A stretch of 64,000 nucleotides of DNA from Clusia tigrina (Eukaryota > Arthropoda > Insecta > Diptera > Clusiidae), in assembly GCA_920105625.2 (NCBI GenBank), contig OV050030.1:323130531-323194530 (forward strand), read 5' to 3'. The position numbers and the translations under genes were made by a program. The first letter of the stretch is position 1, and every line of letters starts with the position of its first letter. Below the pieces are notes generated by a model, which saw only the letters and a program-made list of their open reading frames with translations, was not told where the DNA came from and made no database searches. Shown in pieces: positions 12,682 to 29,179 of the stretch.

Positions 12682-12689
12682 TTGTGCTG

Positions 12690-12690
<1 letters not shown>

Positions 12691-12742
<52 letters not shown>
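12691..12742. repeat. (TA)n microsatellite (unit B)
   Basis: 52 bp of TA, the counterpart of 8595-8670. The 24-bp difference shows array length changing faster than the flanks. Confidence 0.95.
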
Positions 12743-12745
<3 letters not shown>

Positions 12746-13638
12746 GGTGTCCCAACAAGAACACAATTTTTAAATCTGGCAACATTCGAAGTGTCATTGT
12801 TTGACATTTGAACAATTGTTATTGTTTGCTAGTAGAAGGTACGAGGTTAGTAAAAATGGTGCACTACACGAATGAACAACGCATTCTGATTGTGAAATTG
12901 TTTTACCAAAATGGTGAAAGTTTTGCGGTCAATTTGGGGTCAGAATAATGCTCCAAAAGAGTCAACTGTAAAGAGATAAATGGATAAATTTGCCGAAACT
13001 GGGTCTGTTAGTGATGTAAAGACAACAACGCGCCATCGACCAGGTCGATCGACCGAAAATGTCGCAGCTGTACGTGATGATGTCGCTCAAACTCCATCCA
13101 CCTCAATTCGACACCGAGCTCAGCAAATTGGTGTCTCCAAATCCACTATGCAGCGAATTTTGACGAAAGATTTGCATCTTCATGCATACAAAGTTCAATT
13201 GACTCAGGAACTGAAGCCAGCTGACCATGGACAGCGAAGGGAGTTCGTTAATTGGGTATTGGAGAGACAACATGAAAATGCTGATTTTGCCGCTAAAATC
13301 ATCTTCAGTGACGCGGCCCATTTCCATCTTGATGGCTTCGTCAATAGGCAGAATTGTCGCATTTGGGGTGAGGAAAATCCTCGAGTGATTCACGAGAAGC
13401 AAATGCATCCTCAACGTGTCACTTTGTGGTGAGGTTTTTGGGCTGGAGGAATCATTTTTTCTTTTTTTATGAAAATGAGGCAGGTCAAGCGCAAACAATC
13501 AATGGTGTTCGGTATCGTGATATGATAACCAGTTTTTTCTTACCTCGAATTGAAGAAATGAATGTGGAGGGCATGTGGTTCCAACAAGACGGCGCCACAT
13601 GTCATACAGCCAGAGAAACCATTCAATTCAATTTATTT

Positions 13639-13643
<5 letters not shown>
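12743..13643 (+). pseudogene. DD41D mariner-like transposase, truncated (unit B)
   Basis: Duplicate of 8671-9572 with the same internal stops and the same truncation at a TA array. Confidence 0.8.
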
Positions 13644-13670
<27 letters not shown>

Positions 13671-13671
13671 T
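13644..13671. repeat. (TA)n microsatellite (unit B)
   Basis: Counterpart of 9573-9609, about 10 bp shorter. Confidence 0.9.
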
Positions 13672-13710
13672 TAGTAGTTGCATTACCTTCTTCTAAAAAG
13701 AGGGGAGGGA

Positions 13711-14106
13711 TGTTGTGAGTCAGAATCAAACTACCTGCAAGTTGACTCACAGCACCCACTGCTAACAGATACTACACATCCAGAGTAGTTAACATTTAAG
13801 TTATATTCACGCATATGCTTTTAGGGTGCATTGATTATTGTTTCATTCGTTATGAGGACTTTAAGGGTGTCATAGTTCCGACGAGATGAAGCGGGCATTG
13901 GACTTTGCAATGCACCATCGACATTTTTATATCGAGTAGGTCAGTTGGCTTAACTTATTGACACCAATCATCAAGTGCTTAACTGGAACACCAGAAAGGT
14001 GCTTCAGACTGGAAGTATTGATAGTAAAATAGTATATAAGACATATGAATTTAAGTAATAAATCTCTTGACTCGCTTGTAACTAAAAACGACACAGTATT
14101 TTACCA
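13711..14106 (+). repeat. Putative LTR with polypurine tract (unit B)
   Basis: Duplicate of 9649-10044 at a constant offset of 4062. It is not an LTR pair: the surrounding gag and pol order is repeated along with it. Confidence 0.45.
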
Positions 14107-14347
14107 GGCAGCTGTAAGTGCCTCGTTAGGAACCACCAGATCTTCGTCCACGCCCGCGCCTATTACCGGCAGCAAAAGGGGCTCGCTACTAGCGATACCA
14201 CGCAATGACGCTAACACTTGATAGATGTTATTAACCGCTGACAATCATCATTCTTTAGTTATTTTCTTCTTATTTACCAATTAATTCATTTTATACTGAT
14301 CACGCACTCTAAGCACTCTTCCTTGAGTGCTTGCAAAATAAATTTTT

Positions 14348-16335
14348 TTAAATTTTCTTTTGGGTTAATTTTTAGGACAGAACCATTTGATTGTAAGATG
14401 CTAGAGTTGAACTCGAAGAGTATTTGTTATCACATAATTATAAAAGCGAAAACCAAGGTGAAGCTGCTAAATGCATTCGTCAACTAGGAGATCAGGCGGA
14501 ATGGAGCAATTTCAAAAGTAGGCTTATGCAACACTTACAACCACGAGAGAACTATGCCAAAAAATTCAACCATTGCCGATACATAAAATTAAGCAATTTA
14601 AGACAATTATTTTTAGAGTGTAAGGCGCTTGTTTTAAAATCAATGAAATATATGAAACTGATCAAAGCAAGCCGTCCATATATGAGTATAATAATGGATA
14701 CAGGGATCTCACTGAGATTATTTTAGAAAAAAATTGGTATTAACACAATTCACACTCTAGAGCCGACTACTGATAATCTATTCGAATATTTCAAATTGAA
14801 CCATCTAAACTCTGAAGAACAGCAAATGCTGGAAAATCTTTTATTTCTGTACAAATATTTATTTTATTTTGAAGGAGATACACTTTCTTTTATACATAAA
14901 ATTCAACATGATATTGTGACAAGAATATATAAACAAATTCATTAGAAAGTATATATCCCCCCAAACCGGAAATAGGAAGACAGGAAAAATACCGCTTTTT
15001 CTACTCTTTTCGATCAATTTGAATTCGTCCGAATGCTATTTTGTCTGAAAAACACACCCTCTACATTATAGAAGCTTATGAATATAATTCTAACAAAATT
15101 CATAAACAAAATCTAGAAGTATATCTATATGATATACTTCTTTGAAAGAACCTCTCCACAACTTACAACATATTTTCGATACTTTACAAAAAGCTAAATT
15201 AAAAATTCAAGTAGATAAGTGCAATTTTTTATCCAAACAAACTGAATTTTTGGGATATATTTTGACACCTCAAGGTATTAAACCGAATCCTAATAAAAAA
15301 ATTGCTATTCAAAACTTAATTCTAACTACGACTCAACACAAATTAAATCGTTTTTAGGCATAACAAGCTTCAACCGAAAATTTTCAAAAGTAGCATTTCC
15401 GATGGTAAAATATCTCAAAAAACTCAAAAGTAAAAGTCAATGATCCCAAGTACATTTCAGCTTACAAAAAATTAAAAAATGTTAACACCCTCTCCAATAT
15501 TGAAAACCCCAATTACAATGAAAAATTCAAATTAATAACAGACGCAAGTAATTTCGCTTTAGGAGCCATACTTACACAAGATGGGCACCCAATCTGCTAC
15601 GCTTCTAGAACTCTTAAAGATAATGAAAAAATATACTCGATTATCGAAAAAGAGCTAATCACTATTGTAAGGGGGTTCAAATATTTTCGCCCTGATTTGT
15701 TACGAAGAGAATTTGATTTACAAAGAGACCATCAACCACTGAAGTGGTTGCAGTTGAAAAATCAAGGGAAAGACATAAACTCAAGGCTGCAACAGTGGTT
15801 TATCCAGTTGGGCGAATATGATGCAATAATCTACTACATAAAGGGAAAACAAAATAAGATTGCCGTCTTTCTGAGTCGATTGACCATCGATATTAAGGAG
15901 ATTATTATTAATGTACTGGAGAAACAGTTAATGTTGACAATTTGAATATACTGCAACATTTTTTTAATCAAGCTAATGCCGATTATAACGAACGAAGAGA
16001 TCATTCAAGTAGCAAGTTTAAATGATTAGATACTTATATTAGATACCGTAGTAAATAAATTGAAGCAGTAAATAATAGGAACAGATCACAAAGAAAAAGA
16101 ATCCGAACAAATATTTAAAAACAAACGAATTTTTATAGAAAAGGCAGACATTCCGAACCAAATAGCCAATATAATTTCAAGACACATTACTAAAGGAAAA
16201 GTAGTAAAATTCGTTGAGCTCTTTCCAAATACCAGTCCTGTAAAAGAAACAATATTAATTCAAAATTGTCCCGAGGAAAATTTAATTCAGATTTGTGACG
16301 ATAGAAATATTACCATTATAAAAAAACCATTTCAT
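14348..16335 (+). pseudogene. 17.6-like Ty3/gypsy gag-pol remnant, longer copy (unit B and beyond)
   Basis: Repeats 10286-11584 and then continues past the duplication boundary. RNase H extends through ELITIVRGFKYFRPDL and the DHQPLKWLQLKNQGKD block to KGKQNKIAVFLSRL at about 15880, and probably into the integrase N-terminus (IPNQIANIISRHITKGKVVK, near 16160). It stops at 16335, where an inverted mariner end is joined. The continuous RNase H reading frame across 15646 shows this right side is the original arrangement. No 3' LTR is visible. Confidence 0.75.
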
Positions 16336-18488
<2,153 letters not shown>

Positions 18489-18660
18489 ACGAACTTTTCT
18501 ATGCCGGGGTAAACTCAGCGTTGGCCGGGTTCGTCGACAGAATATCTACGTTTCGTTTTCTATTCTATGTTTCTTTTAACTCTTCGGTTATTACAATTTC
18601 TTTTACTAGTCAATCCTTGGCTAACACACTACCGGATTTTGAGTATCCTCAAAGCATATC

Positions 18661-19147
18661 TTTGTACACGTCTAACTTCCGAAGATGTTCGAAACGAGTC
18701 CTTCCAAAACGTCTAACTCTTGGAGATATTTGAAGCGGGTCCTTGTGAACGTCTAACTTCTGCAGATATTTGAAGCGATTCCTGTGAAACGTCTAACTTC
18801 TGTAGATATTTGAAACGAGTCCTTGTGAACGTCTAACAACTGTAGATATTTTAACCCAGTCCTGTGAAACATCTAACTCTTGGAGATATTTGATACGAGT
18901 CTTTGTGAACGTCTAACTCCTGTAGATATTTGAACCGAGTCCTGTGAAACGTCTAACTCTTGGAGATATTTGAAACGAGTCCTTGTGAACGTCTAACTCC
19001 TGGAGATTTTTGAAACGAGTCCTGTGAAACGTCAAACTCCTGTTAATATTTGAAAAGAGTCCTTGTGAACGTCTAACTCCTGGAGCTATTTGCAGCGAGT
19101 CCTGTGAGACGTCTAAATCTTGGAGATATTTGTAGTGAGTTTTGGTG
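18661..19147. repeat. 40-bp minisatellite, about 12 units, dimeric pattern
   Basis: Twelve units of about 39-40 bp, each with a CGTCTAAC core, then CTCCTGGAGATATTTGAAAC or a close variant. Units alternate between a CCTTGTGAACGTC form and a CCTGTGAAACGTC form, so the real period is an 80-bp dimer. Minus-strand translation stays open for 79 codons only because of the repeat; no protein is claimed. Upstream 18487-18660 is unassigned. Confidence 0.9.
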
Positions 19148-19167
19148 TACACGTTTTATTAGTATTC

Positions 19168-19222
19168 TTTTTTAATATATTTCAGCTCTCTCTTTTTCTG
19201 TGCATTTTCCTCGACTCTATAA
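19168..19222 (+). repeat. Dispersed repeat fragment (TTTCAGCTCTCTCTTTTTCT)
   Basis: A 45-bp block reading TATATTTCAGCTCTCTCTTT then GCATTTTCCTCGACT recurs at 24065-24115 on the same strand. A related, longer form of its neighbour lies inverted at 59630-59735. It may be the end of a short non-autonomous element. Confidence 0.6.
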
Positions 19223-19792
19223 AATTGAGAAGCAATGAAACTCACCCTATTTACGATATGCGTTATTTGTTGCATCGACGTATTACTGTAGAAGAACCAC
19301 ACAAGAGAAATGGTCCGGAGCAAGGCTCCATCTGTCAAGAGTATGGCCATACAAAAACGTACTGCACTCTACGTTCACCATTTGTCACAATGCTCGTCAG
19401 ACAAATCTAATGCTGAATCCAAAAAATACCGGAACTGTGGTGGGAATCACACTGCCAACTATTGCGTATGCCCAGTGTACACCTTAAAAAAAGCCTTTCC
19501 AACGTCAACAAATCAAACCCAATCCTACTTCTGACTCGAGACCAGGTACTACTAGCCTGAGGCAGTCTGAGCATTCAAATAATTCGTCTGCTACGTCGTA
19601 CGCAAGCATAGTAAATACTAGCATAAACCCAAATACAGCCAATGGTATTAACTCCCAAAGTCCAGAAGCTATGCTAATGAGTCTCACTCAATTTTTAATA
19701 CAGTTCATGACCACAATGAAAAATATGGTTCAAGAGATCAAAAAAATACTAAACCAAATGATGCAAATGTTCATTTCCAAAAAATTAACTTA
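19223..19792 (+). pseudogene. Jockey-like non-LTR ORF1 (gag-like) C-terminal half
   Basis: Encodes remnants of the zinc-knuckle array of jockey ORF1: CQEYGHTKTYCTL, then in another frame YRNCGGNHTANYCVCPVY, followed by a Ser/Asn-rich tail and the C-terminal helix LMSLTQFLIQFMTTMKNMVQ. Frameshifts separate the knuckles. ORF1 of this family binds the element RNA and packages it. The N-terminal part is absent, so the copy is 5'-truncated, as is usual for LINE insertions. Confidence 0.75.
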
Positions 19793-22240
19793 ATTTTTGA
19801 TTGTCAATGGAATGAAAATGGTATCCGCCAGCATAAATTGGAAGTAGAAAACTTTTTGTCTTCCAATAAAATTTATGCAATGTGCAATGTGTCAGAAACT
19901 CATCTTACAAACAAATTCAACTTTTCCATCCCGGGTTATAAGCTGCATATGACGAATCATCCTGATGGGAAGGCCCATGGTCGAACTGGTATCTTAATAA
20001 GAAATAGAATAAAACACAATGCTATTCATAGTTACGAAAAAGACTGCCTACAAGCCACTAATATAGGAATTCAATTTCTTGAGGAGAACATCATCCTAAG
20101 TGCGGATTACTGTCCCCCTAGACTTTGAGTTAGTGACCTGCAGTTTAATGAATTTTTTAAAACCCTTGGGAAGAAATTCGTAGCAACTGGAGATTTTAAT
20201 GCGAAGCACATTTTCTGCGGTTCCAGGCTGATTAATTCGAAAGGTAAGCAATTATTCTCTGCTCTTATGAATCGTCGCAACACACTTGATTTCGAATCCT
20301 GTGGCCATCCTCGAAACAGATCCTCGAAAAATACCAGATCTTATTGACTTTGGGATAATAAAATATATTTAAAACAATTTGTTGTTAGCGGAGCCATGCC
20401 TAAACTATTTAAAAAAGCATTATTTTACGAATCAAATTACTTAACCTCTTCAATAACTAACTGGCTCAAACATCGAAAATATATTAGCAGTCACATATAT
20501 ATTTCACCAGGTCTAAGATGCGAAGATGAAATCGAAGCAGCCCTTGAAAATATAAATTTCGTTCTTGTGTCAGCTGTCATTAATGCAACTCCTCCTAAAT
20601 TACCATTCCCATCGCATGATATCCGGAAAACAATTTTGGCAAAGAAAGCTATGCTTTATCTAAAAGACGTCTCAGTAAAGCTTTACATGCAGACCTTAAA
20701 AAACATTTAAAAACCTACACGAGAAAATTATGCCCTGCAGAAAAGTATAACTATTCCTTGTGGAAAGCTAATAACAACATAAAAGTTCCAAAGGAGTCAG
20801 AGCCACCACTTAGATTGAGTAATGGGAGCTGGGCGAGTAGCGACACAGGTAAAGCCTTAGTGTTTGCTTATCATCTGGAAAAACCTGGGACCAATGATTT
20901 TTTAATTCCACCAATGGAATGGTCAACCAAATAACGTTTAAGCCAATTAAAGCTAAGACAAACGAAGTAAAGTGCACTGTTCAAAATCATTTCAACTTGA
21001 AAAACCTCCAGGCTATGAGTCAGTTACGGCAAAAATGGTAGCTGAGTTACTAGATATAGGTTTCAAAATTCAAACACAGCTGTTTAATGCTATATTTCGA
21101 ATTGGCTATTTCCCTTCAGCTTGGAAGATATCGCAGGTAATCATAATTCTGAAGCCCGGAAAAGATAAAACACAACAGCGTCATGCAGCCCCATTAGTCT
21201 GCTGCCGATGCTGTCAAAACTTTTTGAAAGACCGCTGATGCTAAAAATATTACCAGATATCGAAGAAAGTGCTACATCACCAAATTGGATTTCGCCCAAA
21301 ACACAGTACAATAGAGCAGGTAAATCGCGTCACCAGCGAAATAAGAAAAGCTTTCGAGGATAAGGAGTACTGCTCGGGAATTTTCTTTGATATTGCTCAG
21401 GCGTTTGATCGGCTCTGGCACGCTGGCCTCATATAGAAAATCTGCAAATGCTTGTCTGCAAGCGTGCACCAGATACTATCGTGTTTGTAGAATCGCAAGT
21501 ATACTGTGAAATTTAAAGAGTTTGTTACCGCTGACTTTAAAAACTGGTGTCCCAGAAGGAAGTGTACTCATGCCGATTCTTTACCTAATGTTTACTTCGG
21601 ATTTCCCCTTATGACGTCGACTTTTGCTGACGATACTACCAATCTGAGCTGTCATAAAAATCCGAGAATGACAACGAGAGATCTTAGTGAGCACTTAAAA
21701 CTAATTGAGTCATGGCTGGTTAACTGACGCATTCGCGTAAACGAAAACAAAAACTCCCACGTCACATTTACTCTTCGTTGCCCTAAGGTCACATTAAATG
21801 GCATATCTATTCCACAGGTTGATGAAGTAACCTACCTAGCGGTCCATCTCGATCGCAGACTGACTTCTCTGAAAGCACAAGGAATAAATTGGTTACTAAA
21901 TAAAAAATCAGGACTGCGCATAGAACACAAAGTTCTATTGTACAAGGCAATCATAAAGCCTATATGGACGTATGGAGCCCAGCTGTGGGGAAATGCTACC
22001 TCATCTAACATTGAATTAATACTGCGAGCACAATCGAAAATTCTTCGAACTATTGTAAGCTCCCCTTGGTACATTAAAAATGATAACATCCACAGCGATC
22101 TAAATATACCACTTGTAACAACTGAGCTAAGAAAAATTAAGTGTAAATACAAATCCAAACTCCAGCATCATCCGAATTACTTGGCAAGACAATTACTTCA
22201 AACTAAAATACAAACACGGATATGTAGGCAGTTATAATTA
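19793..22240 (+). pseudogene. Jockey-like non-LTR ORF2 (endonuclease-reverse transcriptase)
   Basis: The APE-type endonuclease is recognisable: WNENGIRQHKLEVENFL, SETHLTNKFNFSIPGYKL, TNHPDGKAHGRTGILIRNRI and TGDFNAKHIFCGSRL. The reverse transcriptase shows NAIFRIGYFPSAWKISQVII, LKPGKDKTQQ, motif A FFDIAQAFDRLWHAGL, and a FADDT box standing for the YADD motif. The C-terminal region includes YKAIIKPIWTYGAQLWGNA. Multiple frameshifts and stops, for example after CPPRL at 20126, rule out activity. The enzyme family makes target-primed reverse transcription products. There is no RNase H domain, consistent with the jockey clade. Confidence 0.85.
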
Positions 22241-22385
22241 AATATTTGAATAATTTACTTTAGTTACTTAATAACTCCAATACACTGGTTGCGGGTTAAT
22301 ATTGCTATTAGTTTTTAGATTTGATTAGTTATTGTTAGTCTTATTATAAGATAATTCAATAAATTAACCAACTATATTAAAAGAA
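22241..22385 (+). other. Jockey-like 3' UTR and tail
   Basis: AT-rich sequence with AATAAA at about 22361, ending in an A-rich run AAAAGAAAAAG near 22390, consistent with the 3' end of the element. Confidence 0.5.
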
Positions 22386-22589
22386 AAAGTTGAATTTGGG
22401 TTGACGGATGTCGGCTCAAAGCTTGTTTTGTAGTTACGATTTGCAGTACGTCGAGTTTTAGGGGTGCATCGTAACACGCTTGTGTTCTTATTGAACAAAA
22501 TAACCTTGAATTTGGGTTGGGCGTTGCTGCGGTTAGATTGACAGACGTGTCGTTGGTTATGGCAGGGGATTATGTGAACTTTCATATAC
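22386..22589. other. Unassigned sequence with a short direct repeat
   Basis: Contains TTGAATTTGGGTTG at about 22390-22403 and again at about 22507-22520, around a G/T-rich segment. No coding similarity recognised. Confidence 0.4.
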
Positions 22590-22972
<383 letters not shown>

Positions 22973-23350
22973 AAGCCCGTCTCGATGACCTCTTCATTGG
23001 ACCCAAATATGCTGGATGAGGAAGTAATTCGTAGCCTAGTTCGAGAAATTCGTGCGCCGGTTCTTTGACCTAATGGAAAGGAGCTTGTTTTTGTTGAATT
23101 ATATACGCTGGTGATAGTTTTCCCCTTTTCAAGGTTATCGATGTGAATAACACCGCGCTTATTCCAAAAAAGTGTCGCGATAACCTAGTTGGACGACAGA
23201 TCTTCTTCGGCTTCGATTCACCAGGAGAAGTAAACAGTCTCGACTATTCCTTGATTTCCGGTGTGTTGTGATGAATCCATGTTTTATCAGCGGCTCCGAA
23301 ACGGCGAAAAAGAACTCATTGGGATGGTCTAACTCGTTGAAACGTTACCG
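22973..23350 (-). pseudogene. Mariner transposase fragment (catalytic region)
   Basis: Minus-strand reading gives TWIHHNTPEIKE around the first catalytic Asp (here KTW instead of ETW), then SPGESKPKKI and, after a short deletion, [16 protein letters not shown]. These are mariner catalytic-domain blocks with stops and frameshifts. The HDN motif that would carry the second Asp is unrecognisable. It differs from the other two mariner families here. Its left edge abuts a TA array. Confidence 0.65.
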
Positions 23351-24064
23351 AGGCTGACTGGACTCAGCTTGTTTATCGATATTTAACATAATATATTCGT
23401 AAGATTGAGACTGCTCATGCAGTTCCCCGTCCGCAAGCGATGCAGATAATGTTGGATTTTAGATAATGGTATACATCTGGTACAGATATGACAAACAACG
23501 TCCTGATCAATACACAATCTCCATCTGCCAAATTTACGATGTAGAAGAACAATCAATGCTCAATGTAGGCTACTTTAATGTTTTATACAGCCTTTTTCCA
23601 ACAGATCTTCCAGACCTGTATTTATAAACCGGGTCTGTCGTCATGCACCATCATTTTGTGACGAGTGAAGTTTGCAACTCCACTTGAACTTACTCAACTC
23701 GGTGGTGAGGAGTACCTAAATCAAATCTTTTTCCGTCATGTGATGTTACCGTCATGAAAAATAGACGAAAATGTACTTAAAACGAAGAAAAATATAATCT
23801 CATGCATTACAAGTGTTATCAAACGCGTCTCACTGCAACAAGTCCAAAAAATATTTGCAGTTCACTATCGGAGTTCATTTAATAACCAATAATTCAATAT
23901 TAAGCATTAATTAATATCATCTAAATCATAAAAGTATGCATAGTTTTAGAAATAAATATTTTTTTAAGGAATAAAACTACGAAACAAAAATATCTCAATT
24001 TACAATTTCTATAAAGCAGTTGGCTCATTTTGGACGCAATTTATATATACGAGTATATCTGTTT
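23351..24064. other. No recognisable gene
   Basis: AT-rich with a few short open stretches on the plus strand (one reads LGGEEYLNQIFFRHVMLPS at about 23700), possibly an old transposon, but no family could be named. Confidence 0.35.
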
Positions 24065-24190
24065 TAATATATATTTCAGCTCTCTCTCTTTCTGCGCATT
24101 TTCCTCGACTTTATATCTTTTTGTCGCCTACTATTTTTTTATAGTTTTGTGTAAGTGAAATTTGTCAGTGGGCAAATTCCATCTTCACAA
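24065..24190 (+). repeat. Dispersed repeat with terminal hairpin
   Basis: Starts with the TTTCAGCTCTCTCTCTTTCT block also found at 19168 and continues to GTGAAATTTGTCAGTGGGCA. The second half matches, in inverted orientation, 59630-59735. In both places the end next to the TA array can fold: CAAATTTCAC pairs with GTGTGAG..GAAATTTG at 59630. Probably the end of a small non-autonomous DNA element. Confidence 0.6.
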
Positions 24191-26480
<2,290 letters not shown>

Positions 26481-27361
26481 CACGTACATTTTCATTATCT
26501 TGTTGGATTTGTTGGTTTTTTGGTCTGTTCTAATATTTCGCATGTTTGCTGTTTTATTGGTTCGGCGGCCCAAACTGGCCTCATTTTGTCTTGCTGGCCT
26601 TGTTCACTGTAACAAATACACACACAAATATACCAAATTGTTCTACTTTCTGATGAAAAACGGTATGCCGATAATGTATTTGTTCTTGCAAAACCTTTCA
26701 CAGTTAAAAAATTTTTTGTAAAATAAAATAAATCGAGCAAAATTCGTTGTGATACTTAGCAAATACAGAATGAAATGTCAAATTGACGCGGCACTTCATG
26801 TCAATAGGTCCGTGCACTCGCCCTGACGTTTTTTTCCTGTTACTTTGTACAAACTGCCAAACGATCAGCTATTCTGAATTTGTGAAGACAAAAACTTTTT
26901 TTGTTCTAAATAAATCACTAAAATGGAGGATGATGAATGTAAAATAAGAAAAAAGTGTTACACGAAACACCAAACGAACGTACCCAACAACTTCACGTCA
27001 ATGAATAACGGATAATGTTTTAAATCCCAGTGCTGTAGGGAGAAAGGTTTCAGAGCAAACAAAATTAGGGTTGTATGGGAGGTACCGCCCCCTTCATTGA
27101 TCCCGCTGTACAGTTATGCCGAATTGAAGCACATGACTTTGTCTTAAATTCAAGTACTGTAGAGTGGATGGTTCCAGAGATAGAAAGCAAACAAAATTAT
27201 TGTTGTATGGGAGATACCCCACCCGGTACTAGTAGGAGAGTGAAAAATACTTTATATCTTATTCGCATACCTACGAAATATACACAAACAATTTCATGAA
27301 AATCGAACGAGCCGTTTCGAGGAGTTCGACCACAATCACCGTGAAACGAGAATTTTATATA

Positions 27362-27363
<2 letters not shown>
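26481..27363. other. Unassigned region with an internal imperfect repeat
   Basis: No coding similarity. Two related segments of about 70 bp (27018-27086 and 27141-27218) share an AGTRCTGTAG start, a CAAACAAAATTA core and a TTGTATGGGAG end. The right end (ATTTCATGAAAATCGAACGA ... ACGAGAATTTTATATA) resembles the ends of repeats common in insect genomes, but the family is not certain. Confidence 0.4.

Positions 27364-27427
<64 letters not shown>
27364..27427. repeat. (TA)n microsatellite
   Basis: 64 bp of TA. Confidence 0.95.
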
Positions 27428-27430
<3 letters not shown>

Positions 27431-27886
27431 CGCGCCGGAGTCCCCTCTTTGATGGATGGTCGTGACCCCGGCCATCTTTATTTGCATGTTCGCCTCTCGA
27501 GCTAAGCCGAATTTTGTAACAAATAAATTGGTCCTTCGAGCTGGATGGCTATGCTTCCGGTAAGTTCATTTTTTAAATAATATTTTTATATTCATTTCAA
27601 TTTAACCTATAATAAAATAATTTATATGCGAACCAACATTCCCGACCAATTCCTGTTAAGCAGTTCAAAGTTCGGAAAAATTGAAAAAAAAATAATTTTT
27701 ATTTTAATTTTTTTAGTTTTGTTTTTCTTTCTAATTTCTGTTATAATCGAACCAATTTTCTCATCATTTCGCTATACGCAGTGTTAATTTTTGTTATTGT
27801 TTGATATTGTGTGAAAACTAATCGAACCGTTTATCTCTGTGTTAAGTTTGATATTGTGTGGAAACTAACGTTTATCAATTAATATA
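27428..27886. other. Region upstream of the I-type element ORF1
   Basis: GC-richer start (TTCGCGCCGGAGTCCCCTCT) then A/T-rich sequence. It may be the 5' UTR of the following non-LTR element; no promoter could be assigned. Confidence 0.35.
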
Positions 27887-28848
27887 ATGGCCTCTAGGCC
27901 AAATTTAGAGGGTAATCGATTTGCTTTGCTCAGAGAAAGCCCAAAAAAAAAAAACGAAACAAAAAAGAATGGACAAAACCTAGGGGTTTTTCCCAACATT
28001 ACAAACAATAAATTTACCATACCCCAAATTCATAGTGGTCTCCTATTTAGACCCTAACCACAAAATTTTTCTTTCTGTGCAGTGCAAAAATTTCTGGAAA
28101 CAAAATATTTACACGGGATCTGTCCAATTCAAACAAAATTCCATGAAAACATTAATTTGATAAAAGGCACAGCGTTTGCCCCCTTCCTGATCAACGTGCC
28201 CGAATCGGAAATAATTGAAGAAATGAAATCTCAAGGCGTTGAATCTGTGTATAAATTCAAAAAAGTGTGGAGGGTAAGTCAATTCGTCAAATCTGAGTCG
28301 TTTTGCTCACTTTCAATTTATACCACCTACCAGAAAAAGCTACAATTTCTTGGCATAATACTCATTTTCGTGAATTCATTCAATACCCGATGAGATCCAA
28401 GAACTGCCAAATTCTAGGCCACACGGCAAAATACTGTAAACGATCACCAGCTTGCAACAGCTGTAACCTACCTCCACATTCCCCGCAGCCATTCACCCGC
28501 ACATATTGGGCGAACTGTGCCGCTGTACATACTGCATCATCAAAAGACTGCAGAAGATTTCTTCAAGCAAAGGAAACCCTAAAAATCAAAATAAAAAACA
28601 AATGTGCACTCAGAGAAGGAATGAAAACTCATAATTCAAACAGCAAGCAATCAGCTTTTACATCTTCCTATGCATCTATAGCCCGTCAAACCATTGACCT
28701 AAACCGAGCAGACACTAATAGAAAAACAACTCTAATATCAGAATCAACAAGCAAAAATGATGCCCCCGCTGTCAATAATCAATCAAACGAAAATAATGCA
28801 TCGGAAAATAAGAATATAGTAACAGGCAAAAAATCGCAACTTATATAA
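27887..28848 (+). pseudogene. I-type non-LTR ORF1 (gag-like)
   Basis: Starts MASRPNLEGNRFALLRESPK, then PQIHSGLLFRP and a stop. The body resumes at LETKYLHGICPIQTKFHENI, an RNA-recognition-like domain of I-type ORF1 proteins. Zinc-knuckle remnants follow: NCQILGHTAKYC (first Cys lost), CNSCNLPPHS and NCAAVHTASSKDC, then a Lys-rich KETLKIKIKNKC segment. Frameshifts occur at 28060 and 28380. The Ser/Asn-rich tail runs to 28848. In this clade ORF1 coats the RNA; this copy cannot make a complete protein. Confidence 0.7.
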
Positions 28849-29179
28849 AAAATAAAGTACAACAAATAACAGAAGAACAAGTAAAAGAAAATCAACAAAG
28901 AAATGAAGAAATAAATACGAAAATAAACTTATCACAAAAGACAAAACCATTTTACAAAAGCAAATCAGTTACAAACGACTATGAAATGCATTTAAACATT
29001 CCCACAACACAAACTAATCAATTAGACGAACATTAAAACCTATAATACGGCACCTCAAAACTCTATTTTAATATCAACCCACTTGGATTATCAGCGCCTC
29101 AATAATAAAACAATTTCTAATAACAACATACATATTATTTAACTCACATTTCTTAAGTCCTCAAACATAACAATTTCTT

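Larger units (their letters stand above)
11585..15646. repeat. Tandem duplication, unit B (4062 bp)
   Basis: Second copy of 7488-11584. It is shorter by 35 bp, almost all from fewer TA repeats at 12691-12742 and 13644-13671. Only unit B continues into the rest of the gypsy RNase H/integrase reading frame after 15646, so the right flank is the ancestral one and the left flank of unit A is ancestral on its side. Confidence 0.95.

Noticed and set aside
7488..15646. Tandem LTR-like repeats as a 5'/3' LTR pair
   Set aside because: The 9649 and 13711 copies lie inside a whole-block duplication with identical order, so they are not the two LTRs of one element.
18661..19147. CRISPR-like array (repeats of about 40 bp)
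   Set aside because: No unique spacers between repeats, and the surroundings are eukaryotic transposons; it is a minisatellite. The same applies to 59775-60021.
18913..19152. 79-codon minus-strand frame with a repeated peptide
   Set aside because: Follows from the 80-bp period of the minisatellite; frame changes between units and no start or similarity support it.
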